Of a stretch of DNA of 64,000 nt, positions 38,264 through 47,358 are shown piece by piece. This DNA is from CAIWHR01 sp963811685. GTDB taxonomy: Bacteria > Pseudomonadota > Gammaproteobacteria > Burkholderiales > Casimicrobiaceae. The stretch covers positions 1-64,000 of the forward strand of contig CAWESK010000024.1 in the NCBI GenBank assembly GCA_963811685.1, read 5' to 3'. Both the position numbers and the translations under genes were made by a program. The stretch's first letter is position 1. Each line of letters begins with the position of its first letter. Under the pieces are notes generated by a model. That model saw only the letters and a list, made by a program, of their open reading frames with translations. It ran no database searches and had not been told where the DNA came from.

Positions 38264-38931
38264 CGCTTCCTCCTCGCGGTGCCGGCGGAGCGCGCGCCCC
38301 CCGCACTGGCCTGCGCGGCGCGAAACGCGAGTGCAAGCTCGAACGCGGCGCTCACGAAGGCGAGCACTGCCGAGAACTCCTCGTCGGACAAGCGGCGCGC
38401 GGCGTCGTTCCCGCGGTAGATGTTCGCGAATTCGCGTTCGCGTCCCGCCTGCACCGCAAAACGCCCCACCCCCAGATTCTCGAGCGTGCGCCAGACGTCG
38501 GGATTGTAGGAGCGCGTGAAGCGCATCACGAACGAGATCGGGTCGTTGCGTCCCAGCACCGAGGCAAGGCGCAGGATGATCTCGAACGGCAGCGCGACCT
38601 TGCCGTTCTCGACGAGCTCGAGGAGCGCCGGGTCCTTGAGGTCGATGGCGGTGCCGACCTCCTTCACGCTCATGCCGGCGGCCTCGCGCATGCCGCGCAG
38701 CACGGCGCCGGTTTTTTCGAGCGCAGCGCGCTGCTCCGGCTTGACGAGGATCGCCTTCGCGGCGCCGAGCGAGAGGTCGGCGGCGACGCCCGCCACGCCC
38801 AGCACCGAATCCGTCCACGCGCGCACCTGCCGCGCGACCCCGGCGAGCGGAAGCTCGACGGCGGTGGCCGGCGCCCTGGCCGCGCGGCCAGCGACCCGCT
38901 GACGCCCCGCGGATTTCCGGGATCGGACCAT
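38260..38931 (-). CDS. XRE-type helix-turn-helix regulator
   Basis: 223 residues from the ATG at 38931 (MVRSRKSAGRQRVAG) with GAGGAGG 11 bases upstream. The HTH lies around residues 85-140: AVLRGMREAAGMSVKEVGTA, IDLKDPALLELVENGKVALP, then EIILRLASVLGRNDP, the cI/Cro-like arrangement. The N-terminal 50 residues are basic and disordered-looking; the C-terminal 70 residues may be a sensing or dimerisation region. It overlaps the downstream propeller gene by four bases, so the two are co-translated and may act together. Confidence 0.82.
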   Translation of the reverse strand: MVRSRKSAGRQRVAGRAARAPATAVELPLAGVARQVRAWTDSVLGVAGVAADLSLGAAKAILVKPEQRAALEKTGAVLRGMREAAGMSVKEVGTAIDLKDPALLELVENGKVALPFEIILRLASVLGRNDPISFVMRFTRSYNPDVWRTLENLGVGRFAVQAGREREFANIYRGNDAARRLSDEEFSAVLAFVSAAFELALAFRAAQASAGGARSAGTARRKR

Positions 38932-39139
38932 GATGTGGGCACCCTCCTCGATCGACAGGCGAAGGGCTATCTTACCGACAGACCGCCTGCGAGCGCCACC
39001 GCAAGCGCCCTCGCGACGGCGGCACAAAGTCGACGCCCGACTGCGCCGTGAACTATCCGGTGAATTTCCGACTCAGTGCACTCAGATCGCGTCCCCACGA
39101 CCCGCGCGACAATAGGTCGACGCCACGCGCGATCCCGCC

Positions 39140-39986
39140 ATGCCCCTCCGACCTCCGCCTCGTTTCCTGCGCACCGGATTCGTCATCGCGACGGTCCTGG
39201 GCGCGATCGGCGGCGTGGGCTACGGTGCGATGCTCACGTACCTGTACTTCGCGCAGGAACGACTGCTCTTTCCCGCCGCGGCACTCCCTGCGGATCATCA
39301 ATTCACGTTCGCGCAGCGATTCGAGGAAGTCCGCATTCCCGTTCCCGGCGCGGTGCTCGATGCGCTTTATTTCCCGCAGGAGAACGCGCGCGGCCTCGTG
39401 TTCTTCCTCCACGGCAACGCCGGCAATGTCGAGACGTGGACGACCGGCCTCGATTTCTACCGGCGCGTCGGCTATGACCTCTTCATGCTCGACTATCGCG
39501 GGTACGGCAAGAGCACCGGCAGCGTGCGCAGCGAGGCCGAGCTCAAGGCCGACGTGCGCGCCGCGTGGGACGCGATCGCGCCGCGATATCGCGGCAGGCC
39601 GATCGTAATCTACGGCCGCTCGCTCGGCACCGGTCTCGCGGCGAGCCTCGCGCGCGACGTGCGTCCCGCGCTGCTGGTGCTGGTATCGCCCTACGCAAGC
39701 CTCGCGGCGGCGGCGAAGCGCGCCTACCCGCTCGCGCCGGAGTGGCTGCTCAAGTATCCGCTGCGTACCGACGAGATCATTGGCGAGGTGACGAGCCCGG
39801 TGATGCTGCTGCACGGCCGCGACGACGCCCTCATTCCGTATGCCGACAGCGAGCGCCTCGCCTCACGGGTGCGCGTGCCGGTCGATGTCGTGATCGTCGA
39901 CGGCGCGGGACACAACGACATTCACCGCTCTGCCGCGTATCTCGACGCGATCGCGGCGCGTCTCGCCGAGCTGCCGCGCGCGCTAA
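39140..39986 (+). CDS. Alpha/beta hydrolase (BEM46/YtmA-like), end uncertain
   Basis: About 280 residues with an N-terminal membrane helix (FVIATVLGAIGGVGYGAMLT). The hydrolase core has oxyanion motif HGNAGN at 91-96, nucleophile S161 in YGRSLGTG, Asp in LLHGRDDALIP and His in DGAGHNDIH, complete for a serine hydrolase of the BEM46-like group. The open frame does not end here but runs to 40852, through the whole antisense zinc-ribbon gene. In the neighbouring frame a TAA occurs at 39984-39986, right after the expected last helix (ARLAELPRA). I infer a one-base shift and place the end there. Confidence 0.75.
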
Positions 39987-39994
39987 CGCGCTTG

Positions 39995-40810
39995 TCACTG
40001 CCCGTGATCGTTGGGCACGCCGCTCGGACATTGCGCGGCGACGCCCCAGTACCCTTCGCAATACTTGAGCCGCACCCGCTGCTCGCAGACCACGCCTGCG
40101 AGGAAGCCCTCGCGCCCGCAGCGCGCAACCTGGTCGGCCATCACCTGCCAGCGATCGGGGGCAGGCGCTTCCCTTGCCGGCGGCACCATGTCCGCCTGGG
40201 CCACCGGTGCGACGACCGCCGGTTCCGTTGGCGCCGGGAAGCGGTCGACCGGCGCCGTGTTTACCTTCGGCGTCTCGACGACGCGCTTTTGTGTCGCGTG
40301 TCCCGGGTTCGCGGCGTGCGGATGCGGCTCGGGCGCCTCGACGAGAGATTTCACCTCCGGGGGCAGAACCACGACGGGGACGTCGGTGCGCGCGACCGGC
40401 AGCGCCGGAACCGGCACGCTGTGCTCCGCGCGCGGCGTCGAGACAGCGGCCGAATCGACCGACGGCCGGGCGACGCGCAGCGCGAGATAACCGCCGGCGA
40501 CGATCGCCGCAACGGCGATGGCGAGCGCCGGGACCAGCAACCTTGGGCGCCGACGCGGGGTCGCGGGTTTCGCTGCGCTCCGCGCCTTGGCCCGCCGCCG
40601 GCGGGCCGCCTCCGCCTCCGCGGCAGCGCGCGACGGCAGCGGCACCAGGTCGGCGACGGTTTCCAGCCGGGCCCGCTTCAGCGCCGCCTTGCAGGGGGCG
40701 CACAGGCGCGCGCCGGGAAGCCGAGGCCCGTGGCAGATCGCACAGCCGCGGGTCGGCGCCCGCCCGGCGCCCAGCGCCCAGCGGCCCGACAATGTCCCCG
40801 CACCGTCCAT
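39995..40810 (-). CDS. Zinc-ribbon membrane protein with C-terminal Cys domain
   Basis: 271 residues: an N-terminal zinc ribbon with two CxxC knuckles (GCAICHGPRLPGARLCAPCK, residues 22-40), a basic stretch, one helix (LLVPALAIAVAAIVAGGYLA), a Pro/Ala-rich linker of about 90 residues, and a C-terminal block DRWQVMADQVARCGREGF, then VCEQRVRLKYCEGYWG and QCP. The same C-terminal block occurs in the protein at 46573-47119. No function is known. A GGGAG site precedes the ATG, and a palindrome lies just upstream (40835-40847). Confidence 0.75.
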   Translation of the reverse strand: MDGAGTLSGRWALGAGRAPTRGCAICHGPRLPGARLCAPCKAALKRARLETVADLVPLPSRAAAEAEAARRRRAKARSAAKPATPRRRPRLLVPALAIAVAAIVAGGYLALRVARPSVDSAAVSTPRAEHSVPVPALPVARTDVPVVVLPPEVKSLVEAPEPHPHAANPGHATQKRVVETPKVNTAPVDRFPAPTEPAVVAPVAQADMVPPAREAPAPDRWQVMADQVARCGREGFLAGVVCEQRVRLKYCEGYWGVAAQCPSGVPNDHGQ

Positions 40811-40834
40811 CGTCGTCGTCTCCCGTCGGATTCT

Positions 40835-40847
40835 ATGACATTGTCAT
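40835..40847. promoter_or_regulatory. Palindrome upstream of the zinc-ribbon gene, possible operator
   Basis: ATGACA-T-TGTCAT, perfect 6-bp arms, in an AT-richer patch 25-37 bases upstream of the ATG at 40810 on the minus strand. It contains ATTGTCAT, also present in the palindrome before the gene at 29138. A regulator binding here could control the zinc-ribbon gene and perhaps the divergent Sel1 gene. Confidence 0.35.
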
Positions 40848-40965
40848 CGTAACACGGGCATCCCGCCGCTGTCGACCGGCAGTCGGAATCCTGTAGTCCA
40901 CGGGCCGCATCAACGACGAGGCGGGCAGTGGGTTAACATCGGGTGAAACGTCGCTCCTCCGTCCG

Positions 40966-41595
40966 ATGATCCCCTTCCGCCCCCTCGCCGCCGCCCTGCT
41001 CGCCGGCACCATCGTCGCCTCCGCGATTGCGGGTCCGCTCGAGGACGGGATGGAGGCGTACCAGGAAAAGGATTACCTCAAGGCGATCCAGATCTGGCGG
41101 CCGCTCGCCCAGGCGGGCGACGCGTCGGCGCAATACCGGCTCGGCGTGATGTACGCCGAGGGGCGCGGCATCCCCGCCAACGATGCGGAAGCGGCGCTCT
41201 GGTTCGAGCGCGCAGCGCAGCAGGGGGAGCCGATGGCGCAGTACAACCTCGGCGCGAGCTACGCGGAAGGCACGGGCGTGCGCAAGGACATGGCCGCCGC
41301 GGCCAAATGGTTCCGGCGCGCCGCCGACCAGGGCATCGCACTCGCGCAACTCAACCTCGGGCTGCTCTACGCGAACGGCGCCGGCGTTCCGCAGGACAAC
41401 GTCGAGGCGCTCAAATGGGTCGACCTCGCCATCTATTCGCTGCCCGCCGGCGGCATCCGCTCGGACGCGGCGAAGGCGGTCGCCGACATCGCGGAGAAGA
41501 TGAACAGCGACGAAATCCAGGACGCGCGGGCCCGCGAGCGCGCGTGGAAGGTGAAGGCCGAGACGCATCCGGACAAGAAGCCCGACGCGAAATGA
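40966..41595 (+). CDS. Secreted Sel1-repeat protein
   Basis: 209 residues with a signal peptide (LAAALLAGTIVASAIAG). At least three Sel1-like repeats follow: DASAQYRLGVMYAEGRGIPA, EPMAQYNLGASYAEGTGVRK and IALAQLNLGLLYANGAGVPQ, each a helical hairpin of about 36 residues. Such repeats mediate protein contacts, often in envelope signalling or stress. The C-terminal 50 residues are charged and unrelated. Divergent from the zinc-ribbon gene; the SDR gene follows after 76 bases. Confidence 0.88.
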   Translation: MIPFRPLAAALLAGTIVASAIAGPLEDGMEAYQEKDYLKAIQIWRPLAQAGDASAQYRLGVMYAEGRGIPANDAEAALWFERAAQQGEPMAQYNLGASYAEGTGVRKDMAAAAKWFRRAADQGIALAQLNLGLLYANGAGVPQDNVEALKWVDLAIYSLPAGGIRSDAAKAVADIAEKMNSDEIQDARARERAWKVKAETHPDKKPDAK

Positions 41596-41671
41596 CGCAT
41601 GCGCGCGTCGCGGCGATTCGCGCGCGAATCGCCACCGCATCACGCCATCACGAAGGAGTGCCCAAGGGACC

Positions 41672-42430
41672 ATGAGCAGCGAATCGAAAGTCGCGATCGT
41701 CACCGGCGCCGGAACGGGAATCGGCAAGGCGGTGGCGCTCGCATTGCTCGGCGCCGGCTACCGGGTCGCTTTCGCCGGCCGCCGCGCCGAGCCGCTCGCG
41801 GCCGCCATCGCGGCCAGCGGGGCCCCGTCCGCGCGCGCAATCGCCGTTTCGACCAACGTCGCGGATCCCGCGTCGGTGCGCGCCCTCTTCGCGGAGACGC
41901 GCGGAGCCTTCGGCCGCCTCGACCTTCTCTTCAACAATGCCGGCGTCGGCGCGCCCGCGGTCAACCTCGAGGACCTCACGTTCGACCAGTGGAAGACGGT
42001 CGTCGACATCAACCTCACCGGCGCCTTCCTGTGCACGCAGGAAGCCATGCGGATAATGAAGGACCAGGATCCACGCGGCGGGCGCATCATCAACAACGGC
42101 TCGATCTCCGCGCATGCGCCGCGCCCGAACTCGGCGCCCTACACGTCGACCAAGCACGCGATCACGGGGCTCACCAAGTCGACGTCGCTCGACGGGCGCA
42201 AGTACGACATCGCGTGCGGCCAGATCGACATCGGCAACGCGCATACCGAGCTTGCCGCGCGCATGGCGCAAGGCGTGCCGCAGGCCAATGGGCAAATCGC
42301 CGTCGAGCCGCTGATGGATGTCGCGCATGTCGCGTCGGCCGTGCTCTACATGGCAAGCCTGCCGCTCGACGCCAACGTGCAGTTCCTGACCGTGATGGCG
42401 ACGAAGATGCCGTTCGTGGGGAGAGGATGA
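41672..42430 (+). CDS. Short-chain dehydrogenase/reductase
   Basis: 252 residues. Cofactor motif TGAGTGIG at 11-18, NNAG at 88-91, catalytic S144, Y157 and K161 (SISAHAPRPNSAPYTSTKHA). This is a classical SDR; an Arg pair after the second strand (FAGRR) suggests NADP preference. The C-terminal region lacks the usual PG motif after the sixth strand and has IDIGNAHTELAARM instead, as in a subset of uncharacterised SDRs. Substrate unknown. The SDR stop lies 72 bases before a PF04392 binding-protein gene. Confidence 0.9.
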   Translation: MSSESKVAIVTGAGTGIGKAVALALLGAGYRVAFAGRRAEPLAAAIAASGAPSARAIAVSTNVADPASVRALFAETRGAFGRLDLLFNNAGVGAPAVNLEDLTFDQWKTVVDINLTGAFLCTQEAMRIMKDQDPRGGRIINNGSISAHAPRPNSAPYTSTKHAITGLTKSTSLDGRKYDIACGQIDIGNAHTELAARMAQGVPQANGQIAVEPLMDVAHVASAVLYMASLPLDANVQFLTVMATKMPFVGRG

Positions 42431-42502
42431 TCCGCCAGTCGTTCAGCGCCCGTTAACCGAAGAGTCAAACAACAATTCCGGTTCATCGGAAGCAAACGAC
42501 CT

Positions 42503-43504
42503 ATGACAATCGCGAGAGTGAAATTGCGGCCGAAACGCTGGCTTGCCTTGCTCGTCGCGGGTGTTTGCCTTTCGGCTGCGCAGTCGACGGTTTACGCGCA
42601 GAAGGCGACCAAGGTCTGGCACATCGGGCTGTGCCACGTTGGCCTGGACCACGAGCCTCCCGGCCTGCAGTCGCTTCATCGGGCGCTGAACGACATGGGC
42701 TACCAGGACGGCAAGAACCTGCGCTTCGACTGGCGAAATCAGAAGGACGCCGCGGCCGCCGCGGCAACCATCAAGGAGTGGGTCGCCGCCCGTGTCGATC
42801 TCATCGTCGGCTTCGAGGATCAATGCATACGCGCCGCGAGGACCGCAACGTCTACGATCCCGATCGTATTCGTCCAGATTTATGACCCTCAGGCGGCGGG
42901 CTATATCAAAAGCCTCGCACGACCCGGAGGAAACCTCACCGGCCCGGTCGCGAACCTGAAGCTGGTGGACAAGCGGCTGGAGCTGCTGAAGGAGATCGAC
43001 CCGAAGGTTCAGCGGATCCTCGTGCTGTTCGACGGACGCGATCCTTATTCGCCTGGAGAGCTGGCACTGGCCCGCCAGGGCGCCGTGCCGCTGCATCTGA
43101 AGCTGGTCGAGCGGGACGTAAGAAGCGAGGCCGAGCTCCGTCGGGTCTTCGCCGGCCTCAAGCGCGGCGATGTCGATGCGGTGATCGTCGCCTCACCGGA
43201 TCTTCAAACCAACCACCCGAAGCTCATCATCAAGCTCGGCGAGGATGCGCGGTTGCCGGTGGTGGGACATCGGGAAGCATGGGTCGAATGGGGCGCGCTG
43301 CTTTCCTATTCAACCGACGCGGACGCCGCGGGCCCCGTCGCGGCGCGCTACATCGACAAGATATTCAAGGGCGCCAATCCAGCCGATCTCCCGGTGGAGG
43401 AACTCTCGCGGACCATCTTCGCGGTAAACGTGAAAAATGCCCGGGAACTCGGTCTCACGATCCCGTCGTCGGTGCGGGTGCGCGCGGATCGCGTGATCGA
43501 GTAA
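42503..43504 (+). CDS. ABC transporter substrate-binding protein (PF04392 type), third copy
   Basis: 333 residues. Sec signal RWLALLVAGVCLSAAQSTVY then AQ. Family blocks: VWHIGLCHVGLD, LNDMGYQDGKNLRFDWR, SLARPGGNLTGPV and DKIFKGANPADLPVEE, with the end IPSSVRVRADRVIE. It is clearly more distant from the two copies at 555-2513 than those are from each other. No permease or ATPase is nearby. The upstream SDR gene may share its transcript, hinting at a joint catabolic role, but that is inference. It converges with the Yip1 gene. Confidence 0.88.
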   Translation: MTIARVKLRPKRWLALLVAGVCLSAAQSTVYAQKATKVWHIGLCHVGLDHEPPGLQSLHRALNDMGYQDGKNLRFDWRNQKDAAAAAATIKEWVAARVDLIVGFEDQCIRAARTATSTIPIVFVQIYDPQAAGYIKSLARPGGNLTGPVANLKLVDKRLELLKEIDPKVQRILVLFDGRDPYSPGELALARQGAVPLHLKLVERDVRSEAELRRVFAGLKRGDVDAVIVASPDLQTNHPKLIIKLGEDARLPVVGHREAWVEWGALLSYSTDADAAGPVAARYIDKIFKGANPADLPVEELSRTIFAVNVKNARELGLTIPSSVRVRADRVIE

Positions 43505-43525
43505 AGCCACCGCTTCGACCCGGCG

Positions 43526-44236
43526 CTATTTCGTTACGCCCACGTCCTTCATCGCCTCGAGCTTGCCGAGCACGCTGTCGGGCGCCGGCGCCGCCTCCTC
43601 GCGCGCCGTCCCCAAGCTTGTTCCGGGTGCTCCGCCGAACATGCCACCGCCGCGCATCGCGCCGCCGCCGAAGCCGACGATGCTGCCGATCACGCCCACG
43701 ACGATCGCCAGCACGATCGCGCAGATCACGACGACGACCGCATAGCCGACCGCCTTGTCGCGCGGCGCTTTCATCAGCACGGGGAGCCCGAGGTAGAGCA
43801 GGTAGAGGCCGTAGAGCGAGGCGACCACGGCGAGGATGGAAAGCGCGGGCAGGAGATGGAAGATGCCGCCGAGCCAGCCGGGCGTGTGGGCGTAGACCGC
43901 GCATTTCATCGCCTGCGTGCTGTTCTTCTCGCCGCCGAACGATGGTGCGAGCGCGTCGATGATGAGCCCTACGACGAAGACGCTCACGAGCGAGAGCACG
44001 TAGGTCAGCACGGCGAACGCCAAGCCCCCCACGATCGGCGTCCTGTACGTGCCGAGCGGGCCCACCGAAATGCCGACCAACGAGTAGCCGATCCACGTCG
44101 CGATGGGCCCGATGGCCGCCAGCGGCACCGCATACTGGATGAACAGCGACTTCGTGTCGGCCGCTTCCACGGCGATCACCGGCCACTCCTGGTTGGGCTG
44201 CAGCAGGATGTTCTTCGCGCGCTCGACGAGATTCAT
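43526..44236 (-). CDS. Yip1 domain membrane protein
   Basis: 236 residues starting MNLVERAKNILLQPNQEWPV, the standard Yip1-family (PF04893) opening. Five hydrophobic helices follow, with AMKCAVYAHTPGWLGGIFHL in the middle as the conserved loop. The C-terminus is a Gly-rich stretch and a charged tail (VLGKLEAMKDVGVTK). Bacterial members are inner-membrane proteins without a settled role. It reads away from the LVIVD-repeat gene on the same strand, 54 bases after that gene's stop. Confidence 0.88.
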   Translation of the reverse strand: MNLVERAKNILLQPNQEWPVIAVEAADTKSLFIQYAVPLAAIGPIATWIGYSLVGISVGPLGTYRTPIVGGLAFAVLTYVLSLVSVFVVGLIIDALAPSFGGEKNSTQAMKCAVYAHTPGWLGGIFHLLPALSILAVVASLYGLYLLYLGLPVLMKAPRDKAVGYAVVVVICAIVLAIVVGVIGSIVGFGGGAMRGGGMFGGAPGTSLGTAREEAAPAPDSVLGKLEAMKDVGVTK

Positions 44237-44290
44237 GGCGGTCTCCCTATCGTTATTCGTGGTTCGACGGCGAAAGATGCTGGTCCGAAC

Positions 44291-45720
44291 TCAATGCGGA
44301 AAGTTCGCGACGCGCCGCGCATCGCCGGTAAGCTCGAGGATCACGAGGCCCGAGTTGGCGCGGTCGACCGCATAGATGTAGCCGCGGTCGTCGACCTCGA
44401 CGTTGTTGGTCTGGATCGCGACCTTGCACCGGTCGGCGCCGTCGATCTTGACGCACCGCGGCTCGGTCTTGTCGTTGATCGCGGGAATGAAGTACGCGAT
44501 CTCGCGCGGATGATAGGGGTCGCGGATGTCGACCGCGCGCACGCCGGCGTTGAAATGGGCGAGGAACAGGATGCGCTTGTAATAGATCGGCGTCATGTTC
44601 TCGTTCGACGAATGGGTGCCGAAGCGTCCCCCGCGCGAGCAGAAGCCTGCCGCTCGCTTCAGGCACCGTGAAGCTCGCGACGCCGAACGGACGCGACTCG
44701 GTCGTGATGTCGGCGATCCACAGCATCTGCCGCGCCTCCGCGCACTCGTTGACCAGCGACTCGTCGACGACGGCGAGAAAATCGCGCGTCCGCCCGCTCT
44801 TGTCGCGCGCGAATTCGGCGATCTCCATCCCGAGCAGCGGGAACGCCGTGTGCGCGCCGACGTTGGGCGGCAGCGTCAACCGGCCGACTTCCGGGTACGC
44901 GAGATTGGACGGCGTGGGCTCCGGCGGCCCGGCGAGCAGCTTCGCCGCGATCGACGATCTGCACGATGCCGTCCTTGTTCGTGCCGTAGCCGAAATAGAC
45001 GCGGTTGCCTTTCGGGCCGGTCGAGATCGGGCCGTGCAGTTCCACCGGCGCGTCGCCGGTGCCGCCCGGTTGCTGCCCGGGCAGTCCGAAGTTGCGGATG
45101 AAGCGCGGCTTCGCGGGATCGCTCAAGTCGTACACCTGCGTCATGCGCCGCGTTCGCCATCCGGGCACGCCCGACACGAGATACGCAATGCCGCTGTCGC
45201 ACTCCCACCAGTTCTTGTGCGTGCCGGCGACGGGTCCGATGCGCGTGACGAGCACCGGCTTCGCGGGATCCGTCACGTCCCAGACTTCATGCGCCGAGTT
45301 GCCGAACGGTCGCAGCAGATAGAACTTGGCCGGGTCGCCGTGCGGCAGCTCGCGGCCCGCGCACACGCGCACCATCTGCGCGCCGCCGGCCTCGCCGAGG
45401 CCTTCCTCGCCGGGGATGTGCGCAAGATAGCGCGGCGCCCGCGGATCGGTGACGTCGATGATCGACGTCCCGTTGAACTCGCGCGCGCCGGTGACCGGAT
45501 TGAGCGGCTTCGGTGCGCTGTCGGTGCCGCCGTGGTGGCCCACGTAGAGGATCCAGCGGCCGTTTTGCTCGCGCACGAGCGGCTGGTACGCGCTGCGGCC
45601 CTGCAGGTCGTCGAATCCGATCTGCGCCATGTCCTTCGCTTCCGGCGCCGCGCCGCTCACTTGCGCGTGCGCCGCACCGACGAGCACTGCCGCGAGGGCC
45701 ATGAGCAACGTCCGCTTCAT
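44291..45720 (-). pseudogene. Secreted LVIVD-repeat protein with two frameshifts
   Basis: Starts at 45720 with signal MKRTLLMALAAVLVGAAHAQ, overlapping the SGNH hydrolase stop by four bases. Repeated propeller-like LVIVD units are visible: IIDVTDPRAPRYLAHIPGEE, VWDVTDPAKPVLVTRIG, VYDLSDPAKPRFIRNFG, and later VDIRDPYHPREIAYFIPA. The frame changes near 44945 (after VQIVDR) to LAYPEVGRLTLPPNVGAHTA, and again near 44640 (after SFTVPEASG) to MTPIYYKRILFLAHFNAGVR, ending VANFPH at 44291. All three parts are coherent, about 475 residues in all. Function unknown; probably periplasmic. Confidence 0.72.
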
Positions 45721-46517
45721 GGCAGCCCCAGCGCCCGCCGCGCGGGCCCGCTCCAGCAGTCGGCGACGAGCCGCCCGAACGCCGCGGATTTCGGATGCAG
45801 CTCGTTCGCCCATTCGCCGTCGTCGAGCGTGCCGGCCGACCACACGAGATCGATCGGCGGTTTTCCCGGGGCGTTCAATGCGGTTTCGAGATCCGACAGG
45901 CGGACGGTGAGCTCGTCGATCAGCGCGCGCACGATTTCGCGGCGCAACCCGTCCCGCGGCGCGCCGGCGAGCGGGACGCGATCGTTGTCCATCGGCAGCT
46001 TGAGCCAGCTCCGCATGCCGGGGAGCGTGCGGCCGTCGGGAATCGCATAGTCGTAGTTGTGGACGAGAACCGTGACGTCGGTGCGCGCCGCGGCCACCGA
46101 ACCGATGAGCGTCCGATAAGCGCTTTCGACCGCGTTGAAGACGCCCCCGGGCTGCCCCGCGCGAAAGCACGCGTCGACCGTCAGGGCGCCGCTGCAGTCG
46201 GGCGCCAGGATGCGGTCGTCGAGATCGCCGACGCCCGCGAAGTCGTTGCCGCCCGCGCTGATGCAGACGAGACGGATCGACGGGAACTGCGCCAGCATCT
46301 TGTCGAAGTTCGCGCGCCAGGATCCCGTGGCCAGCTCGTCGGCGCGCGCGCCGTTTTCGCCGATCACGTAGATCGTCGGCCGCTCGAGCGCCGCGTGCAG
46401 CGGCGTGATCAGGTTGTTGGCCGGATAGTGGAACCACGAGTCGCCGATCGCCAGCACGTCGACGTTCTCGCCGCTGTCGAGAAGGCGGTAGTACTCGTTC
46501 CAGAAGATGTGTCCCAT
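45717..46517 (-). CDS. SGNH/GDSL-type hydrolase
   Basis: 266 residues without a signal peptide. Block I is VLAIGDSWFHYPANN, with nucleophile S27 in GDSW. The oxyanion Gly/Asn block is CISAGGNDFAG near residue 84-94. The catalytic His is in NELHPKSAAFGRLV near 239, where the usual DxxH is ExxH (NELHP preceded by DDGEWA). Such enzymes are esterases or lipases with varied substrates. The gene is upstream of and translationally coupled to the LVIVD-repeat protein, so a joint function is likely. Confidence 0.85.
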   Translation of the reverse strand: MGHIFWNEYYRLLDSGENVDVLAIGDSWFHYPANNLITPLHAALERPTIYVIGENGARADELATGSWRANFDKMLAQFPSIRLVCISAGGNDFAGVGDLDDRILAPDCSGALTVDACFRAGQPGGVFNAVESAYRTLIGSVAAARTDVTVLVHNYDYAIPDGRTLPGMRSWLKLPMDNDRVPLAGAPRDGLRREIVRALIDELTVRLSDLETALNAPGKPPIDLVWSAGTLDDGEWANELHPKSAAFGRLVADCWSGPARRALGLP

Positions 46518-46572
46518 GTTCGGTTTTGACGGCGGGGGTCGAGCGCTGCGTGCGACTCGCGCGCGCCGTTTC

Positions 46573-47119
46573 CTACTTTCGCGGATCCGGGTTCTGCGCC
46601 TCGGGGCACTGCGGCATCCTGCCCCAATAGCCGTCGCAGTACAAAAAGAGGACGCGTTGCTCGCACACGGTGCGACTGACCAGATTCTCGCGTCGGCAGC
46701 GCGCGGTTGCTTCTTTCATATCCTGCCAGCGATCGGGGCGCGCCGGCTTGGATTCAGGTGCCGACGCGACGGCTTTCTTCGGGGATTGCGGCGCGAGGGC
46801 GGGCGCCGGCGCCGGCTTGGGCTCGGCCGCGAGAGGCGCAGACGCGGGAACGGGCACCTGCGCGATCACCGGGGCGGGTAGGGCGACGGGCGCCGGCCCG
46901 GCCGCCGTCGGAGGCGGACCCGGCAGAGGCTTGGGGGGCGGCGGCTTCAAGGGCGCGGGCGGCACCGGAGTCTCCACGGGGGCTGCGGACGTGGCACTAC
47001 CCGGCGAGGACCCGGTCGACGACGTCCCGATCGGCTTTCGGCACGAGGAGGGTCGCGGCGCAGCCGGGACAGATCCTGGCATCCCCCTTGCTCTCGGTTC
47101 CACAGACGCTGCATTTCAT
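46573..47119 (-). CDS. Zinc-ribbon protein with C-terminal Cys domain, frameshifted
   Basis: The ATG at 47119 with a GGGAG site opens MKCSVCGTESKGDARICPGC, a two-knuckle zinc ribbon, then ATLLVPKADRDVVDRVLAG, where a stop follows near 47000. In the neighbouring frame the protein continues as a Pro/Ala-rich linker and ends with DRWQDMKEATARCRREN, VCEQRVLFLYCDGYWG and QCPEAQNPDPRK at 46573. The same order of parts occurs in the gene at 39995-40810, which supports one gene with a single-base shift. Unlike that paralogue, no membrane helix is seen between linker and ribbon. Function unknown. Confidence 0.65.
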
Positions 47120-47358
47120 CGCTCGATCTCCCGCAGCGCGTCCGATCGGGACGCCCTGCCCGCCTCGAGCGTCTTAAGCCTCCGGACCCCGCTGGCGGGA
47201 GGAGTCGTGGACGTCGGAAACGTTGGATCGATCATAAACGAGAACGTCGTACGGCAACCGGCGACGGCGCTGTGCGCCCTGGGGCGCCGCGGCCGTTAGA
47301 ATGCCCTGGACCCGCTCGCCATGCCCAATCCCCCCTCCCCATTGCCGAAACGCCGACG

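Noticed and set aside
39987..40852. C-terminal extension of the alpha/beta hydrolase
   Set aside because: Antisense to a better supported zinc-ribbon gene, and the family normally ends near 39980.
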